A DNA stretch of 64,000 nt, taken from contig OU452225.1 of NCBI GenBank assembly GCA_911728455.2, positions 4,478,325 through 4,542,324 of the forward strand, in the 5' to 3' direction. Position numbers and translations under genes: made by a program. Below, piece after piece: positions 49,560 through 60,542 of this stretch (within the stretch, counting starts at the first letter, position 1; each line of letters starts with the position of its first letter). Below the pieces are notes generated by a model. That model searched no databases. It worked only from the letters and a program-made list of their open reading frames with translations, and had not been told where the DNA came from. The stretch is from Marthasterias glacialis. Taxonomy: Eukaryota; Echinodermata; Asteroidea; Forcipulatida; Asteriidae.

Positions 49560-52267
49560 CTAGAGATTTAGAGTTTGTGGACAAACTCACGGTGTTCGGC
49601 TTAATTACGTAATTGAAAATTTTAAGGTCAATATTATGTGCACGTTTCTTGTCTATTTGTGCTATGCTGACGGGCGAAATATTTAGTTGTACTTTTTTAT
49701 CTTTATTCATGAAGGTTTGTCATATGAAACTTCAACTTCCGGTTTGACAGGAACTAAAGGTCAAATGGGGTCACACCTTGTGCATGGTATCTAGAATTGT
49801 CAGAGAGCTTTAAATTGATGTAACGATTATTAATGTACCACGTTTCATTAATAAGGTACATATTTTTGTAGTACAAACTTATACTTCCGGTTTCGACCGG
49901 AAGTGAAGGTCAAATGAGGTCACACTTTGTAAATATTTGTAGAATCGTCGAGGGGCTTTAAAGTTAAGTTATACAATTAATATACAAATTTACGTAATTC
50001 AGAATCGATTTTTCATAACAAAACTACTACTTCCGGTTTCGACCGGAAGTGAAGGTCAAATGGGGTCACACCCTGTGTAAGATTTGTTTAGTACTTCAAG
50101 ACCTTTCATATGGTGTAAAGATTATGTATGTAGCATGTATTATTCTTAAGATATGATTATTTTAGTATAAAACTTCAATTTAATGTAATGACGTCATCGA
50201 TGACGTCATCATTCCCAAAATTTTGCTTTGTCATATACACACTGTGGTCTAGGTATGTAGTAAGTATCAAGTCCGTACATGCTTTAGTTTTTGAGATAGC
50301 AAAATAATTTTTTTTTCGACCTCGTGTATCAATTTCGTTGTGACGTAGCTATGACGTCACGTGTCACATTTCTAGATTGCTCTTGAGCTAAAAAAAATAT
50401 TATTCATTGAAAGTTAGTTGATATTTTTAATCACTTAGGCTTTAGAGCCCCAAATAACATGAACTTTAACTTTAACTTCCGGTTTCTACCGGAAGTAAAG
50501 GTCAAATGGGGTCACGGTGTGCATACAATTTGTCCCACATCACAAGACCTTTCATATGCATTAAAGATTTTGAATGTAGCATTTGCCGTTATTGAGTTAT
50601 TGAATTTTTGAATTATTTAACGTTTATTTAACGTCATGACGTCATCAATGACGTCGTCATTCCAAAAAATTCACGGTTTCATCTACTCACTAATATCTGT
50701 GTACATGGTAAGTTTCAAGTTCATACAAGCTTAACTTTTTGAGAAAATTTGTGGACAAGTTTCGACGACTAAGAAAGCCCAGAAAAACTAGAGATTTAGA
50801 GTTTGTGGACAAACTCACGGTGTTCGGCTTAATTACGTAATTGAAAATTTTAAGGTCAATATTGTGTGCACGTTTCTTGTCTATTTGTGCTATGCTGACG
50901 GGCGAAATATTTAGTTGTACTTTTTTATCTTTATTCATGAAGGTTTGTGATATGAAACTTCAACTTCCGGTTTGACAGGAACTAAAGGTCAAATGGGGTC
51001 ACACCTTGTGCATGGTATCTAGAATTGTCAGAGAGCTTTAAATTGATGTAACGATTATTAATGTACCACGTTTCATTAATAAGGTACATGTTTTTGTAGT
51101 ACAAACTTATACTTCCGGTTTCGACCGGAAGTGAAGGTCAAATGAGGTCACACTTTGTAAATATTTGTAGAATCGTCGAGGGGCTTTAAAATTAAGTTAT
51201 ACAATTAATATACAAATTTACGTAATTCAGAATCGATTTTTCATAACAAAACTACTACTTCCGGTTTCGACCGGAAGTGAAGGTCAAATGAGGTCACACT
51301 TTGTAAATATTTGTAGAATCGTCGAGGGGCTTTAAAATTAAGTTATACAATTAATATACAAATTTACGTAATTCAGAATCGATTTTTCATAACAAAACTA
51401 CTACTTCCGGTTTCGACCGGAAGTGAAGGTCAAATGGGGTCACACCCTGTGTAAGATTTGTTTAGTACTTCAAGACCTTTCATATGGTGTAAAGATCATG
51501 TATGTAGCATGTATTATTCTTAAGATATGATTATTTTAGTATAAAACTTCAATTTAATGTAATGATGTCATCGATGACGTCATCATTCCCAAAATTTTGC
51601 TTTGTCATATACACACTGTGGTCTAAGTATGTAGTAAGTATCAAGTCCGTACATGCTTTAGTTTTTGAGATAGCAAAATAATTTTTTTTTCGACCTCGTG
51701 TATCAATTTCGTTGTGACGTAGCTATGACGTCATATATCACATTTCTAGATTGCTCTTGAGCTAAAGAAAATATTATTTATTGAAAGTTAGTTGATATTT
51801 TTAATCACTTAGGCTTTAGAGCCCCAAATAACATGAACTTTAACTTTAACGTCCGTTTCTACCGGAAGTAAAGGTCAAATGGGGTCACGGTGTGCATACA
51901 ATTTGTCCCACATCACAAGACCTTTCATATGCATTAAAGATTTTGAATGTAGCATTTGCCGTTCTTGAGTTATTAAATTTTTGAATTATTTAACGTTTAT
52001 TTAACGTCATGACGTCATCAATGACGTCATCATTCCAAAAAAGTTTCTGTATCATCCACTCACTAATATGTTTGTACATGGTAAGTTTCAAGTTCATACA
52101 AGCTTAACTTTTTGAGAAAATTTGTGGACAAGTTTCGACGACTAAGAAAGCCCAGAAAAAAAAAAACAGAACAATAACAATAGGTTTTCGGCTGCTGGCC
52201 GAACACCTAAAAAAAAAAAAAAACAGAACAATAACAATAGGTCTTCGGCCGGTAGCCGAACACCTAA
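49560..52267 (-). mobile_element. Rolling-circle-like (Helentron-type) element 1: two heads, two bodies
   Basis: Read on the minus strand: two tandem hairpin heads TAGGTGTTCGG-N-CCGAAGACCT (52,265-52,239 and 52,208-52,182), each followed by ATTGTTATTGTTCTG and a T run; then two bodies of about 1.23 kb, each ending GCCGAACACC (inverted copy of the head), hairpin GAGTTTGTCCACAAACTC, TAAATCT and CTAG, followed by TT. CTAG termini are at 50,791-50,788 and 49,563-49,560. The second body has an extra internal ~141-bp duplication (51,114-51,400). No coding capacity. Helentron-like assignment is inferred from the asymmetric inverted repeats, 3' hairpin and T|T insertion context. Confidence 0.7.
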
Positions 52268-53295
52268 TAATAAAAAAATGAAAAAAAAAAAAAAAAAAAA
52301 AAAAAAAAAGCAAAAAAAAAAAGATTAAGCACTGAAAATAGACAGACAAGATACACTAACAAACCCAACTTACAATACATGCACAACCCTGTGAGTTCAT
52401 GTACATTCCTTCGTTTATTCAATTCACTGTAGATTGTGCATTATTTTGAACAATGATTAATATTAATATTCACTATTTGTATTCACACTCAACATTATTA
52501 GGTGTTCGGACTCTGGTCCGAAGACCTCTTGTTTTTGTTCGTTTTTTTTTTTTTTTTAATACTTCTCCTTCTTCTTCTCACTGGCGATTGTCCACTTTCA
52601 ATTGCACACTTCCGAAGGTCATATAACCTTGAAAATTCATACATAGGTAGTTTATGGCAAGGAGACGAAACCGTTTGAGTGACGTCATGATGACGTCATC
52701 GGGTGTTGAATTACGTTAAATCAAAGTTTATTATTTGAAAAAATCATAACTCCTGAAGTACACAATGGATTTTTACAATCTATACATCATCGGAAAGGTC
52801 TTTAAAAAATAATTAAATGTCTCACAGAGATAACCCCAATTTGACCTTGTCTTCCGGTTCAAACCGGAAGTTGAAGCAAAAAATGCTTAAAAAGTCACAA
52901 TTTAAGCTGTGGAGTCAATATGAAACAGAATTTGGACATGGTTTTAGTGTACGAAATAAAGTGTAGTTTATGACCTTTGGAAATATTACATTGACGACGT
53001 CATCAAATGTTACAGTTTGTTACGACGACGAGTTTAAAAATAAATAAAACATTGTTTCAAATTTTTTTTGAGCAAACTACATGTTGAATTTTTTAGTAAT
53101 AGATAACGACTATAAAAGCCTAATTGTGAAATTTGAACAAAATTGGCCGTTGAATAACGAAGTTATATTAAGGTGAAACGTGCCGTTTTAGCGCGATCGC
53201 CGATAGAGTCTGTACAGTTACCTTACTGTATTGCACCCCTGCGTGTGCACTCTAGGCTTTTACTGCACGCTGTGTATATACATACACGCAACAAG

Positions 53296-54350
53296 TCAGG
53301 GCCCAATTTCATAGAGCTGCTTAACGGCAAGCAATTTTTTCTGCTTACTAAGCGTAAACGTATTTCACCAGCGTTTGCTAACTTAAGCACGTAAACAAAC
53401 TGCCCACGCAACAAAAAAGTACCGTCTGCTTAAGCAAAAAATACTTCCGATCGAAAAATTTATGAAATGGCGGACGAAGTCAACGGAGTAGCGGTGGCTA
53501 AAAAATCAACAAAAAAGGAAATTATCGATGGAAATAATAAATTTTTCTGATGGAATTGGGTCACGTCAGAAAGCGCCCCCTTTGGTTCGAATAATAAAGA
53601 GATATACAGCCAAAATGAAACTTTGTATTACATTGTTACAATGTTTGATCGATGTTTGGTAAAACTAAGTTTTCACAATGTGTTTGTACACATTTTTACG
53701 TGCAATATACGCGTACCTCACACACAAAATAACTAGCTGCCGATGATGTTTCATTACCGTTGCTGTGCACATTTTTAAGAGTACTGCTGGGACTGGACTA
53801 GTACAAAGTTAACTTACATTAACGACTCCGTGATACTGAATGGATCACAAAGGACATTTCTTTCGTCATATTTCTTATTTATCTTAAAGATCAAGGTGAG
53901 TCATAACAAAAATTGTGTCAGTCATGATGTCCGTTCCCTTTCTAAATTCTATTCTACAGTACTGCAAAGTTAACGCCGTTATTTTCCCAAGTTTGATTTG
54001 CTTTGGCAAAACGTTCACACCGTATGAAACATGACTGTTGTTAAATTCATGTCTTTACTGTAATTCAGGGCAATTTTCCAGCCATGCCTTTCGATAAAAC
54101 TAGTCTATTAACAGGATAGTTACATTGATTATCATGACAATATTGTGACTCTCCTCCAAATTATAGCGGCCATTTTGACACAACATGACTTGCTTAAGCA
54201 CAAAAACGAGTGTTTAAGGCTGTTTGTTGGTTGCTTACCGCGCTAAGCAAAAAATCGTGCTTAATAGAGGCTATGAAATAGAAAATCTGTTTAACACGCC
54301 CGTTAAGCACAAAATTGGCTGTTGAGCAGCTTTTTGAAATTGGGCCCTGG
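53296..54350. mobile_element. hAT-like MITE with CAGGGCCC inverted repeats
   Basis: Begins CAGGGCCCAATTTCATAGAG and ends with the near-complement CTTTTTGAAATTGGGCCCTG. Further inside, 'gcttaagca' words repeat near both ends. CAGGG-type termini suggest hAT. An 8-bp duplication was not clear (caacaagt versus gtcttgtc). Nested in the rolling-circle-like element. Confidence 0.65.
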
Positions 54351-55484
54351 TCTTGTCACAGTTCATCGAACTTTGCGGTGTGTTAAGTTCTGTGTGTGTA
54401 ATAATGCCAACGCAAAGAAAAACTGTTACGTCATGCCAAGTTCAGTGTGGAAATGTTTCCCTTTATGTCATTCTGGTGGCTTTATTGTGACAGGGAGAGG
54501 AAGAGGAGACTTTACTGAGATGATCACATGCTCACGTGAGTTGTTTGATGTATAATGGTGGAGAAAATGCAATTGACAAAGTGATCGTCTTTCGTTCTAT
54601 ATATACCGATCACGTACGTGCTTACGTACGAGAGTCACAAGTGTGCACCAGCGGGGCCAGAGGCACTTTACCCCCGCGAGAGTTGTTGTCGGGATTCGCT
54701 GAGTAAAACTGTTTAAAAGTAAAGTTTAAAAGTAATCTCATCGCTTTTCAAAATGTCCGTGTATTTCTTTAGCCGTGCACACTTGTGTTTGTGATTTTTA
54801 TCAAAAAACTTTTTAATACAGATAATGAGCTCGGAATTTGAATCTGTCAAACGTCAGATTGACTGTACAGAATGAGACCGTTAATCAACGTTCACTAGCG
54901 ATACACACTTTTTTTTTATTGACACCGCATAGATGACGAACAAAACGGAGGGCAGCAAGGGTTAATGTTTTGATAAAAGGCAATATGAATACTATTTTGA
55001 ACAGACAACCTGGCGGCAGCCAATTGCACTGCGTGGAAAAGGAACACTTTGGAAAGCACAAAAACATTGTTTTTCCTGGCAGTTAAAATCAAAAAGGTAA
55101 CTTGGTTTTCCTCCAGGAGTCGAGTTACAATAAATGTGTGCCATTTCTTTATAACTTTTAGTGACCTGAGTTGACCTCGCTTCCTGCCCAAACCGGAAGT
55201 CCCATGAAATACATATGATAAAGCTCTTTTTAATTATTTTCATATTCATATTTATTAAATCAAAGTTTATTATTTCAAAAAATCATAACTCCTGAAGTAC
55301 ACAATGGATTTTTACAGTCAATACATCATCGGAAAGGTCATTTAAAACTGCGTAATCGCCATACAGACATGACCCCAATGTAACCTTGTCTTCCGGTTCA
55401 AACCGGAAGTTCAAATACTAAAAAATTCATAATTTAAGAAGTTTTTATTATATAATCACAATTCTTACATCAGATTGTAGGTTA

Positions 55485-55865
55485 GGGAAAGTCCTTCTAT
55501 CATGCACATTGCATGACCTGTGTGACCTTTACTTCCGGTGAAACCGGAAGTAGCTCCTCATTCAAAAGTTGTCAGAGGTAGGAACATGATTCTTTTACCA
55601 AGTACCAGGGTTAGGGAAGGTCCTTCTCTGTTGGATATTGCGTGACCTTTGTGACCTTTACTTCCGGTCCAACTGAAAGTAGCTCCTCATTTTTAAAGTT
55701 GTTAGAGGTAGGAACATGATTCTTTCAAAAAAATACCAAGGTTTGGGAAGGTCCTTTTCTATTGCACATTGCGTGACCTCTCTGACCTTTACTTCCGGTC
55801 AAACCGGAAGTAGCTACTCATTTAAAATGGTAAGAGCTAGGAACATGAAGGTCCTTCTCTGCTGC
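55485..55865 (+). repeat. Minisatellite of about 125 bp, three copies, inside element 2
   Basis: Unit: ggttagggaaggtccttct, then cattgcgtgacctttgtgac, tttacttccggt, aaccggaagtagctcctcat, gaggtaggaacatgattctt. Copies start near 55,487, 55,607 and 55,740, and a partial fourth follows. Confidence 0.8.
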
Positions 55866-55992
55866 AAATTAAATATATTTCAAAGCACAATTTCACGTTT
55901 CTATGTTCATTTTTTAGATACATGAAATAATAGCTTAAACTACCATATTCCGAACACCTTGTTTTTGTGATGTCACAAAAACTTATGTCTAG

Positions 55993-56390
55993 TTATTATT
56001 ATTATTATTTTTATAAATTCCTTAATTTATTGTTATTGTAAACAAAATGTCTCACCCTTTTTCCTTTCCCAGTTTTCCCTTATTTTTCTATTCGTCTGCC
56101 GTGCGCATGCACCAACATGGGTTTCCATGGCTGGTCGTACGTGGCAGGGTACATACCACAGAATACGTGACATAAAAATGATTTTATTAGTGCGCGGCCA
56201 ATGGGTCCACATTGTCCTCAAGAGCTTTCGTGTTCCGTACGTTTGACACGGATGTAAAGACTTCAGTCAGTGAATGTCTATCCAATGCAATCAAAGGGTT
56301 TGATGTATCATGGTAGATAAAGGACAGGGGACCAGTCTAGGCTTGTGGTTGTGCCAATATGTACGGAGCCCTAAAATGGACAAGTTTTTT
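55993..56390. other. Intergenic or upstream stretch without recognised feature
   Basis: Starts with a (TTA)n run. No exon of the receptor gene or other gene was recognised on either strand. Confidence 0.5.
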
Positions 56391-56515
56391 CATCCCCTCA
56401 AAATATTACTTCGTCCCCTCGAAATACTATTTTGTTTCCATAAAATTGTATTTCGTTCCCTCAAAATGTTATTTCGTTCCCGTCAGATAGTTTTATTCCA
56501 TCGAAATAGTATTAT
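56391..56515 (+). repeat. Degenerate short tandem repeat, about 23-bp unit
   Basis: Five to six copies of 'ttcgtcccctcaaaatatta' with substitutions (tcgaaatac, ccataaaattg, ctcaaaatgtt, gtcagatagtt, atcgaaatag). Confidence 0.7.
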
Positions 56516-56739
56516 TTTCCTGGAAACAATGGAAAGGAGTCTTCCTTTACAAGCTCGTGTAAAGAGCATTGAACAAGGCAACGAGAAAGTTCCTTTCTCT
56601 ACAGACAATGCTAACGCTGGTGTCACAGAACAACTCGGATGTTCACGTTTTAATGAATATTTATTAGCTGGTGTGAATAATAACGGGGTATAAGCCTTAA
56701 TGCGAATAAAGCATATAAATTGGCCAACACCAAAATTTT

Positions 56740-57710
56740 CGGTGTGAAGTAATGTTGGGGAGTTGTCTCCAAGATCTCGTGTTGTGAAGACTTGCAATCA
56801 GCTCTGCTGCAGCGAAATAGTTTAAATGAGAATAACTCAGACTTTTATATATTTAACGCCAAACTTCGCAGCGATTGCTGTACCATTGACCGACCTTACC
56901 AAAAAGAAGGAGCCAAACCAAGTGAGATGGGGAGAGAGCCAAGAGACCTCTTTCAATGCTCTAAAGGAAAGACTTACAACTTCACCTATGATCCAGCTGC
57001 CAGATTGCACACAGCCATTTGTACTACGTACTGATGCATTGAAAACAAGCCATGGTGCTGTCCTGCTACAGGACAAGGAAGATGAAGGTAAATTCCCAAT
57101 CGCTTATGCAAGTTGGAAGCTCCTCACTAGAGAAAAAGCGTATGCTACAATCGAGAAAGAATGTCTTGCAGTTGTGTGGGGTATTCAGAAGTTTAAAGTA
57201 TATTTTTATGGTCGATAATTAAATCTGCAGACAGACCATCAGTCTCTTATATACATGCAGCGAGCCAAGATGGCAAACGCCAGGGTGATGCGTTGGGATT
57301 TAGCTCTTCAGCCATACAGATTCAGAATAGAGTCTATCAAGGTATCAGACAGTATAGGTGCCGACTACCTAAGTAGGAGCGGTTTAACAGAGGACTGAAT
57401 GGCAAGTAAGTAAAGCTGATAATTCAACTGTTTCAAAATGTGTTTTGTATTTACATGTATATATATTGATGAGGTTTATGTGATGAAAAGTTGGGTTGGG
57501 GTTTGCAGGGTTGTGATTTTAACATTCATTAGATCAGCTTTGAATTAGAAAAGATTTTTAGGTGAAAGTTGAGTGCTGGAGTGAAGATTGTTTTGTGGTG
57601 ATGTAAATAAGATGTAAAAATTTAAGTTCTATGTTTTCGGTGTGAAGTAATGCTCTGCTGCAGCGACATACATGAGAGTAACTCAGACTCTTATATACTT
57701 AAATTGCAAG
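56740..57710 (+). mobile_element. Ty3/gypsy-type LTR retroelement remnant
   Basis: Coding remnant 56,829-57,398 flanked by related direct repeats: left tttcggtgtgaagtaatg (56,738) ... ctctgctgcagcgaaatag ... agaataactcagactttta; right ttttcggtgtgaagtaatg (57,635) ctctgctgcagcgacata ... gagtaactcagactctta. These may be parts of the two LTRs. Most internal genes (gag, protease, most RT, integrase) are gone. Confidence 0.6.
56829..57398 (+). pseudogene. Ty3/gypsy RT end and RNase H fragment
   Basis: Reads PNFAAIAVPLTDLTKKKEPN, WGESQETSFNALKERLTTSP, PFVLRTDALKTSHGAVLLQD, PIAYASWKLLTREKAYATIE, KECLAVVWGIQKFKVYFYG; then a stop (taa at 57,218) and in the same frame NLQTDHQSLIYMQRAKMANA, RVMRWDLALQPYRFRIESI, GADYLSRSGLTED. 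This is the RT C-terminus and RNase H of a gypsy-type polyprotein. One nonsense change and loss of both flanks make it inactive. Confidence 0.85.
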
Positions 57711-58409
57711 CATCCAGGCTTGCTTGCTTGTCTGAGTGTTGTTAGGGTGATATTCTACCCTCAATATTTTCAATTTTTGTCAAAGAGGAGACAGGTCTAG
57801 AGAAAGATCTAAAACCACGGTTTTGGTTATGGGCCACGACTTTACGTCGATGTCCCCCTTTTATGGTGAAGCTTTTGATGTTTTACACCACTACTTTGAG
57901 GCACGACTCTATATTGCGGTCTCCCTACGCTGTGCAGCGGGAGTAGAGATCCGTTACAGATTATGTATCTTTCCGCCCGGATGGAGTGAATAGCAGATTA
58001 GCTTGACGATGGTGGTGGGGTAAAATTTTGTATTTTTGAATTGTATATAGTAAGAGTGCTTGAATTGTAAATTGTAATTGACAATTTGGAACTGCCTGAC
58101 TTTAAAGTGTAGGCTTGACTCTTATAACCTGGAACGGGGTTTTCCTCCGTGTAGTTGCGGTTATTTTCTTATTGTTGAGTGGCGCTTTTAACTGTAGGAA
58201 GGCGTTGGTGCAGACCAGGACTGTCCTCCTGTTAAATTAAATATAATATTTGGTGCTTGTATCAGTGGAAAGGTTTTGGTAACACCATATAGATTGGAGA
58301 GATTGGGAATCTTTACCAAATTGACACTTGTGTATTTTGCTAGTATGCCTTAGCGGCGAGTAGTGGGAATAATTTTGTCGTTTAATTGATAACTTGATAG
58401 TTTTAACTT

Positions 58410-58525
58410 TTGGTTTGAATGACCAGTGTTTTTGGTCTTAGTGACCGGACTTTTGTCTTAGTGACTTTTGGTCTGAGTGACCAGCGTTTTGGTCTTAGTG
58501 ACCAGACATTTTGCCTTATTGGCGT
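58410..58525 (+). repeat. Tandem repeat 'ttttggtcttagtgaccag', about four units
   Basis: gaatgaccagtgtttttggtc, ttagtgaccggacttttgtc, ttagtgacttttggtctgag, tgaccagcgttttggtctta, gtgaccagacattttgcctt. Units are 20-30 nt and internally palindromic (ggtcttagtgacc). Confidence 0.7.
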
Positions 58526-58807
58526 AATTTTCCCTTTGTGGGGAGTTGATAATTCTGTCTTCGTGACATAGCAATTTTAGCCTTTATTGGAATATTTCTG
58601 TGCAGAGCACTTTTATACACAAACGTTTTGGCGCATGTAATTACAATAATCCAACTTATATGTATATGTACTTTTGTTTGAAGCACCTTTGATATGAGAT
58701 ATTTTTTAGAAACAAACCTCTGTAAAAAAGGAATATTTGTCTACGGCAGCATTTCTTTTGTGGTATTAGTTGAATCCTTTAATTGTAGTTTTGACAGCTG
58801 GGAACAC

Positions 58808-58855
58808 TTAGTCTGACCCAGGACCCGGATACGAGTCATTTCTGACCCGGAACTT
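58808..58855. repeat. Short GACCCGG motif block
   Basis: gtctgacccaggacccggatacgag and atttctgacccggaactt: the third occurrence of the motif family seen at 33.2 and 38.0 kb. Confidence 0.5.
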
Positions 58856-59257
58856 ACTTCTAGATATACCGTATTTCTTTCTATGTTAGTTCCATTCACT
58901 ACATCAATTCGAGGATTGTAGGACTAGTTAAGATTTTATTCTATTTCTAGAAGTTTTGCCTTTTTTATGTGTTTTTTCAATCAAACGTTGAAGTCTTCGC
59001 GTTTTAAGAAAATCGTGATTTCATTAAGAATCACCGTTCTGTAGCATCTAACACTGATTGTAAAAATTTCCAACATTTTCTCCAAACTAAACATGTTAAA
59101 GAATAGGCTCTCCCGGCTCTTTTTTTTTTAAATTGCTCTGATCATTTTCAATATCAGTCATTCATCTTTGCGTGAATTTTACACAATGGAGCAAACTAGT
59201 TTATTATTATTTGTTTTATATATAATGTCTTTGTATTTAACTCGTTCGTGCCCTCAC

Positions 59258-59738
59258 TTTTGATAGCTTTCTAAACCCCCTGGTACCCCGTATAACCTCC
59301 TTCATAAAGGATACCACGGACTTCCTCCGTAAACTAGACGGCATCAATCACCAAATACCCGACTCTGCTTTTCTAGTGACTCTAGATGTATCATCACTGT
59401 ATACTAACATACCCCACAAAGAAGGAAATAGTGCATTTGGTTTTGCACGCAGAGCCAAGAAAAAAAACCACCCCTCTTTGAAACACCTTAAAGAACTCAT
59501 CAGCCACATAGTAACGAAGAAAAACTTATCTTTCACAGAAAGGCATTTCTTACCTACACAGGGTACCGTCATGGGTACTCAAATGATGACCTCATATGCC
59601 AATTTTTTTATGTCTGACTTAGAAGACAAATTGTTGACCTTTGCTCCCAACAAACCACTCGTCTGGTGGAGATTTATGGGTGATATTTTATCTATCTGGT
59701 GTGGTAGTCAATATAGCTTGGAAGAATTTATTGATATG
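59258..59738 (+). pseudogene. Penelope-like element RT fragment (catalytic motif mutated)
   Basis: Reads [12 protein letters not shown] then [76 protein letters not shown]. The region corresponding to the catalytic Y/F-I-D-D reads FMGD, and GTKMAPS reads GTQMMTS, so the copy is inactive. Coding similarity stops at 'tttattgat'; the next expected residues appear at 63,758. Confidence 0.82.
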
Positions 59739-60542
59739 CCATGACATGACACGTTTTTACTCCTACGACTTGTGCGAAGTCTAATTGCCTGGCGTGACAA
59801 GGTTACCACTTCAAGTTTTACTTCATTCTGTATTCCAAGGTACGTTGATTCTTATATCGTATAGTTGTAGAATTGTTAGAGACTTTGCTATTTGAGTTTA
59901 TGTATTGTGTTACTCTTATTTATCCCCCTTTTTCGGAGAAACCCTTTCAAGAGTGAGTGTTCTAAATCTTGTTTCCGTTATTGTACGTGGATGAGCCAAG
60001 GCAATGCTTCGCAATTGCTTTGTGCCACCTCACGCTTTCTGCCTCTTTTTGCGCTTTAGTGCCGACTTTGGTTGATCATTATTTAAAATTATTAATACGG
60101 TAATCAATATTGTTTCCAAGTACAAGTTCGTTACATTTACCGACTGCGTTTATTATACTTAAGACGGATTTGATCACGCACTATTTCCCTGTGTATTAAT
60201 TTCCAATCTTCACAGTATTACTATCAATCCGCACTCAAGTAGGGAAGCGCATTGATATTTTCTGTGTAATTTGCCCCATTCCTGTTGTGTATTAGGGATG
60301 TATGATGTCATTGTTTAGTCCTCAATTCAGCCGGATCTATATTCTGTATTACTTCTCAAGCTTATTCACGTTGTCAATACTCCAGTTGTTTCCGAGCATA
60401 TTTTTATGAGAATTAATAGGAAATGATGACCTTGTGCATTTTTAGTTTGTTATGTTTCAAAGGTAAAACTAGTACGAACGATTCGGGAATGCCTGGTTTA
60501 GAATTCCATTACATTTAATCACTTTTCTTATTCGAGCTTAAT
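59739..60542. other. Unassigned sequence between a Penelope fragment and element 3
   Basis: Part of a 4.0-kb stretch that separates two consecutive pieces of a Penelope-like reading frame. No coding region, repeat or RNA gene recognised. Confidence 0.5.

Larger units (their letters stand above)
52499..55992 (+). mobile_element. Rolling-circle-like (Helentron-type) element 2, interrupted by a hAT-like MITE
   Basis: 5' head hairpin AGGTGTTCGGA..TCCGAAGACCT (52,500-52,527) followed by CTTGTTTTTGTTCG and T run. Near the 3' end: CCGAACACCT (55,950-55,959), a hairpin of GTTTTTGTGA and its complement (55,961-55,982), then TTATGT and CTAG (55,989-55,992) followed by TT. The same order as in elements 1 and 3. 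Segment 52,715-52,900 recurs at 55,250-55,420 (aatcataactcctgaagtac..tcttccggttcaaaccggaag), suggesting two bodies originally. Confidence 0.68.
57711..59257. other. No gene recognised; tandem gtgacc repeat inside
   Basis: May include the rest of the right LTR of the gypsy remnant. Contains the imperfect tandem repeat at 58,410-58,525 and a short GACCCGG block at 58,808. Otherwise unremarkable AT-rich sequence. Confidence 0.5.

Noticed and set aside
49441-50938. Repeated frames beginning MNKDKKVQLNISP in element 1
   Set aside because: Same reading of the duplicated non-coding body; no conservation beyond the duplication.
54322-54555. 77-residue frame upstream of an ETS-like repeat region
   Set aside because: No family resemblance; begins inside the hAT-like MITE end.
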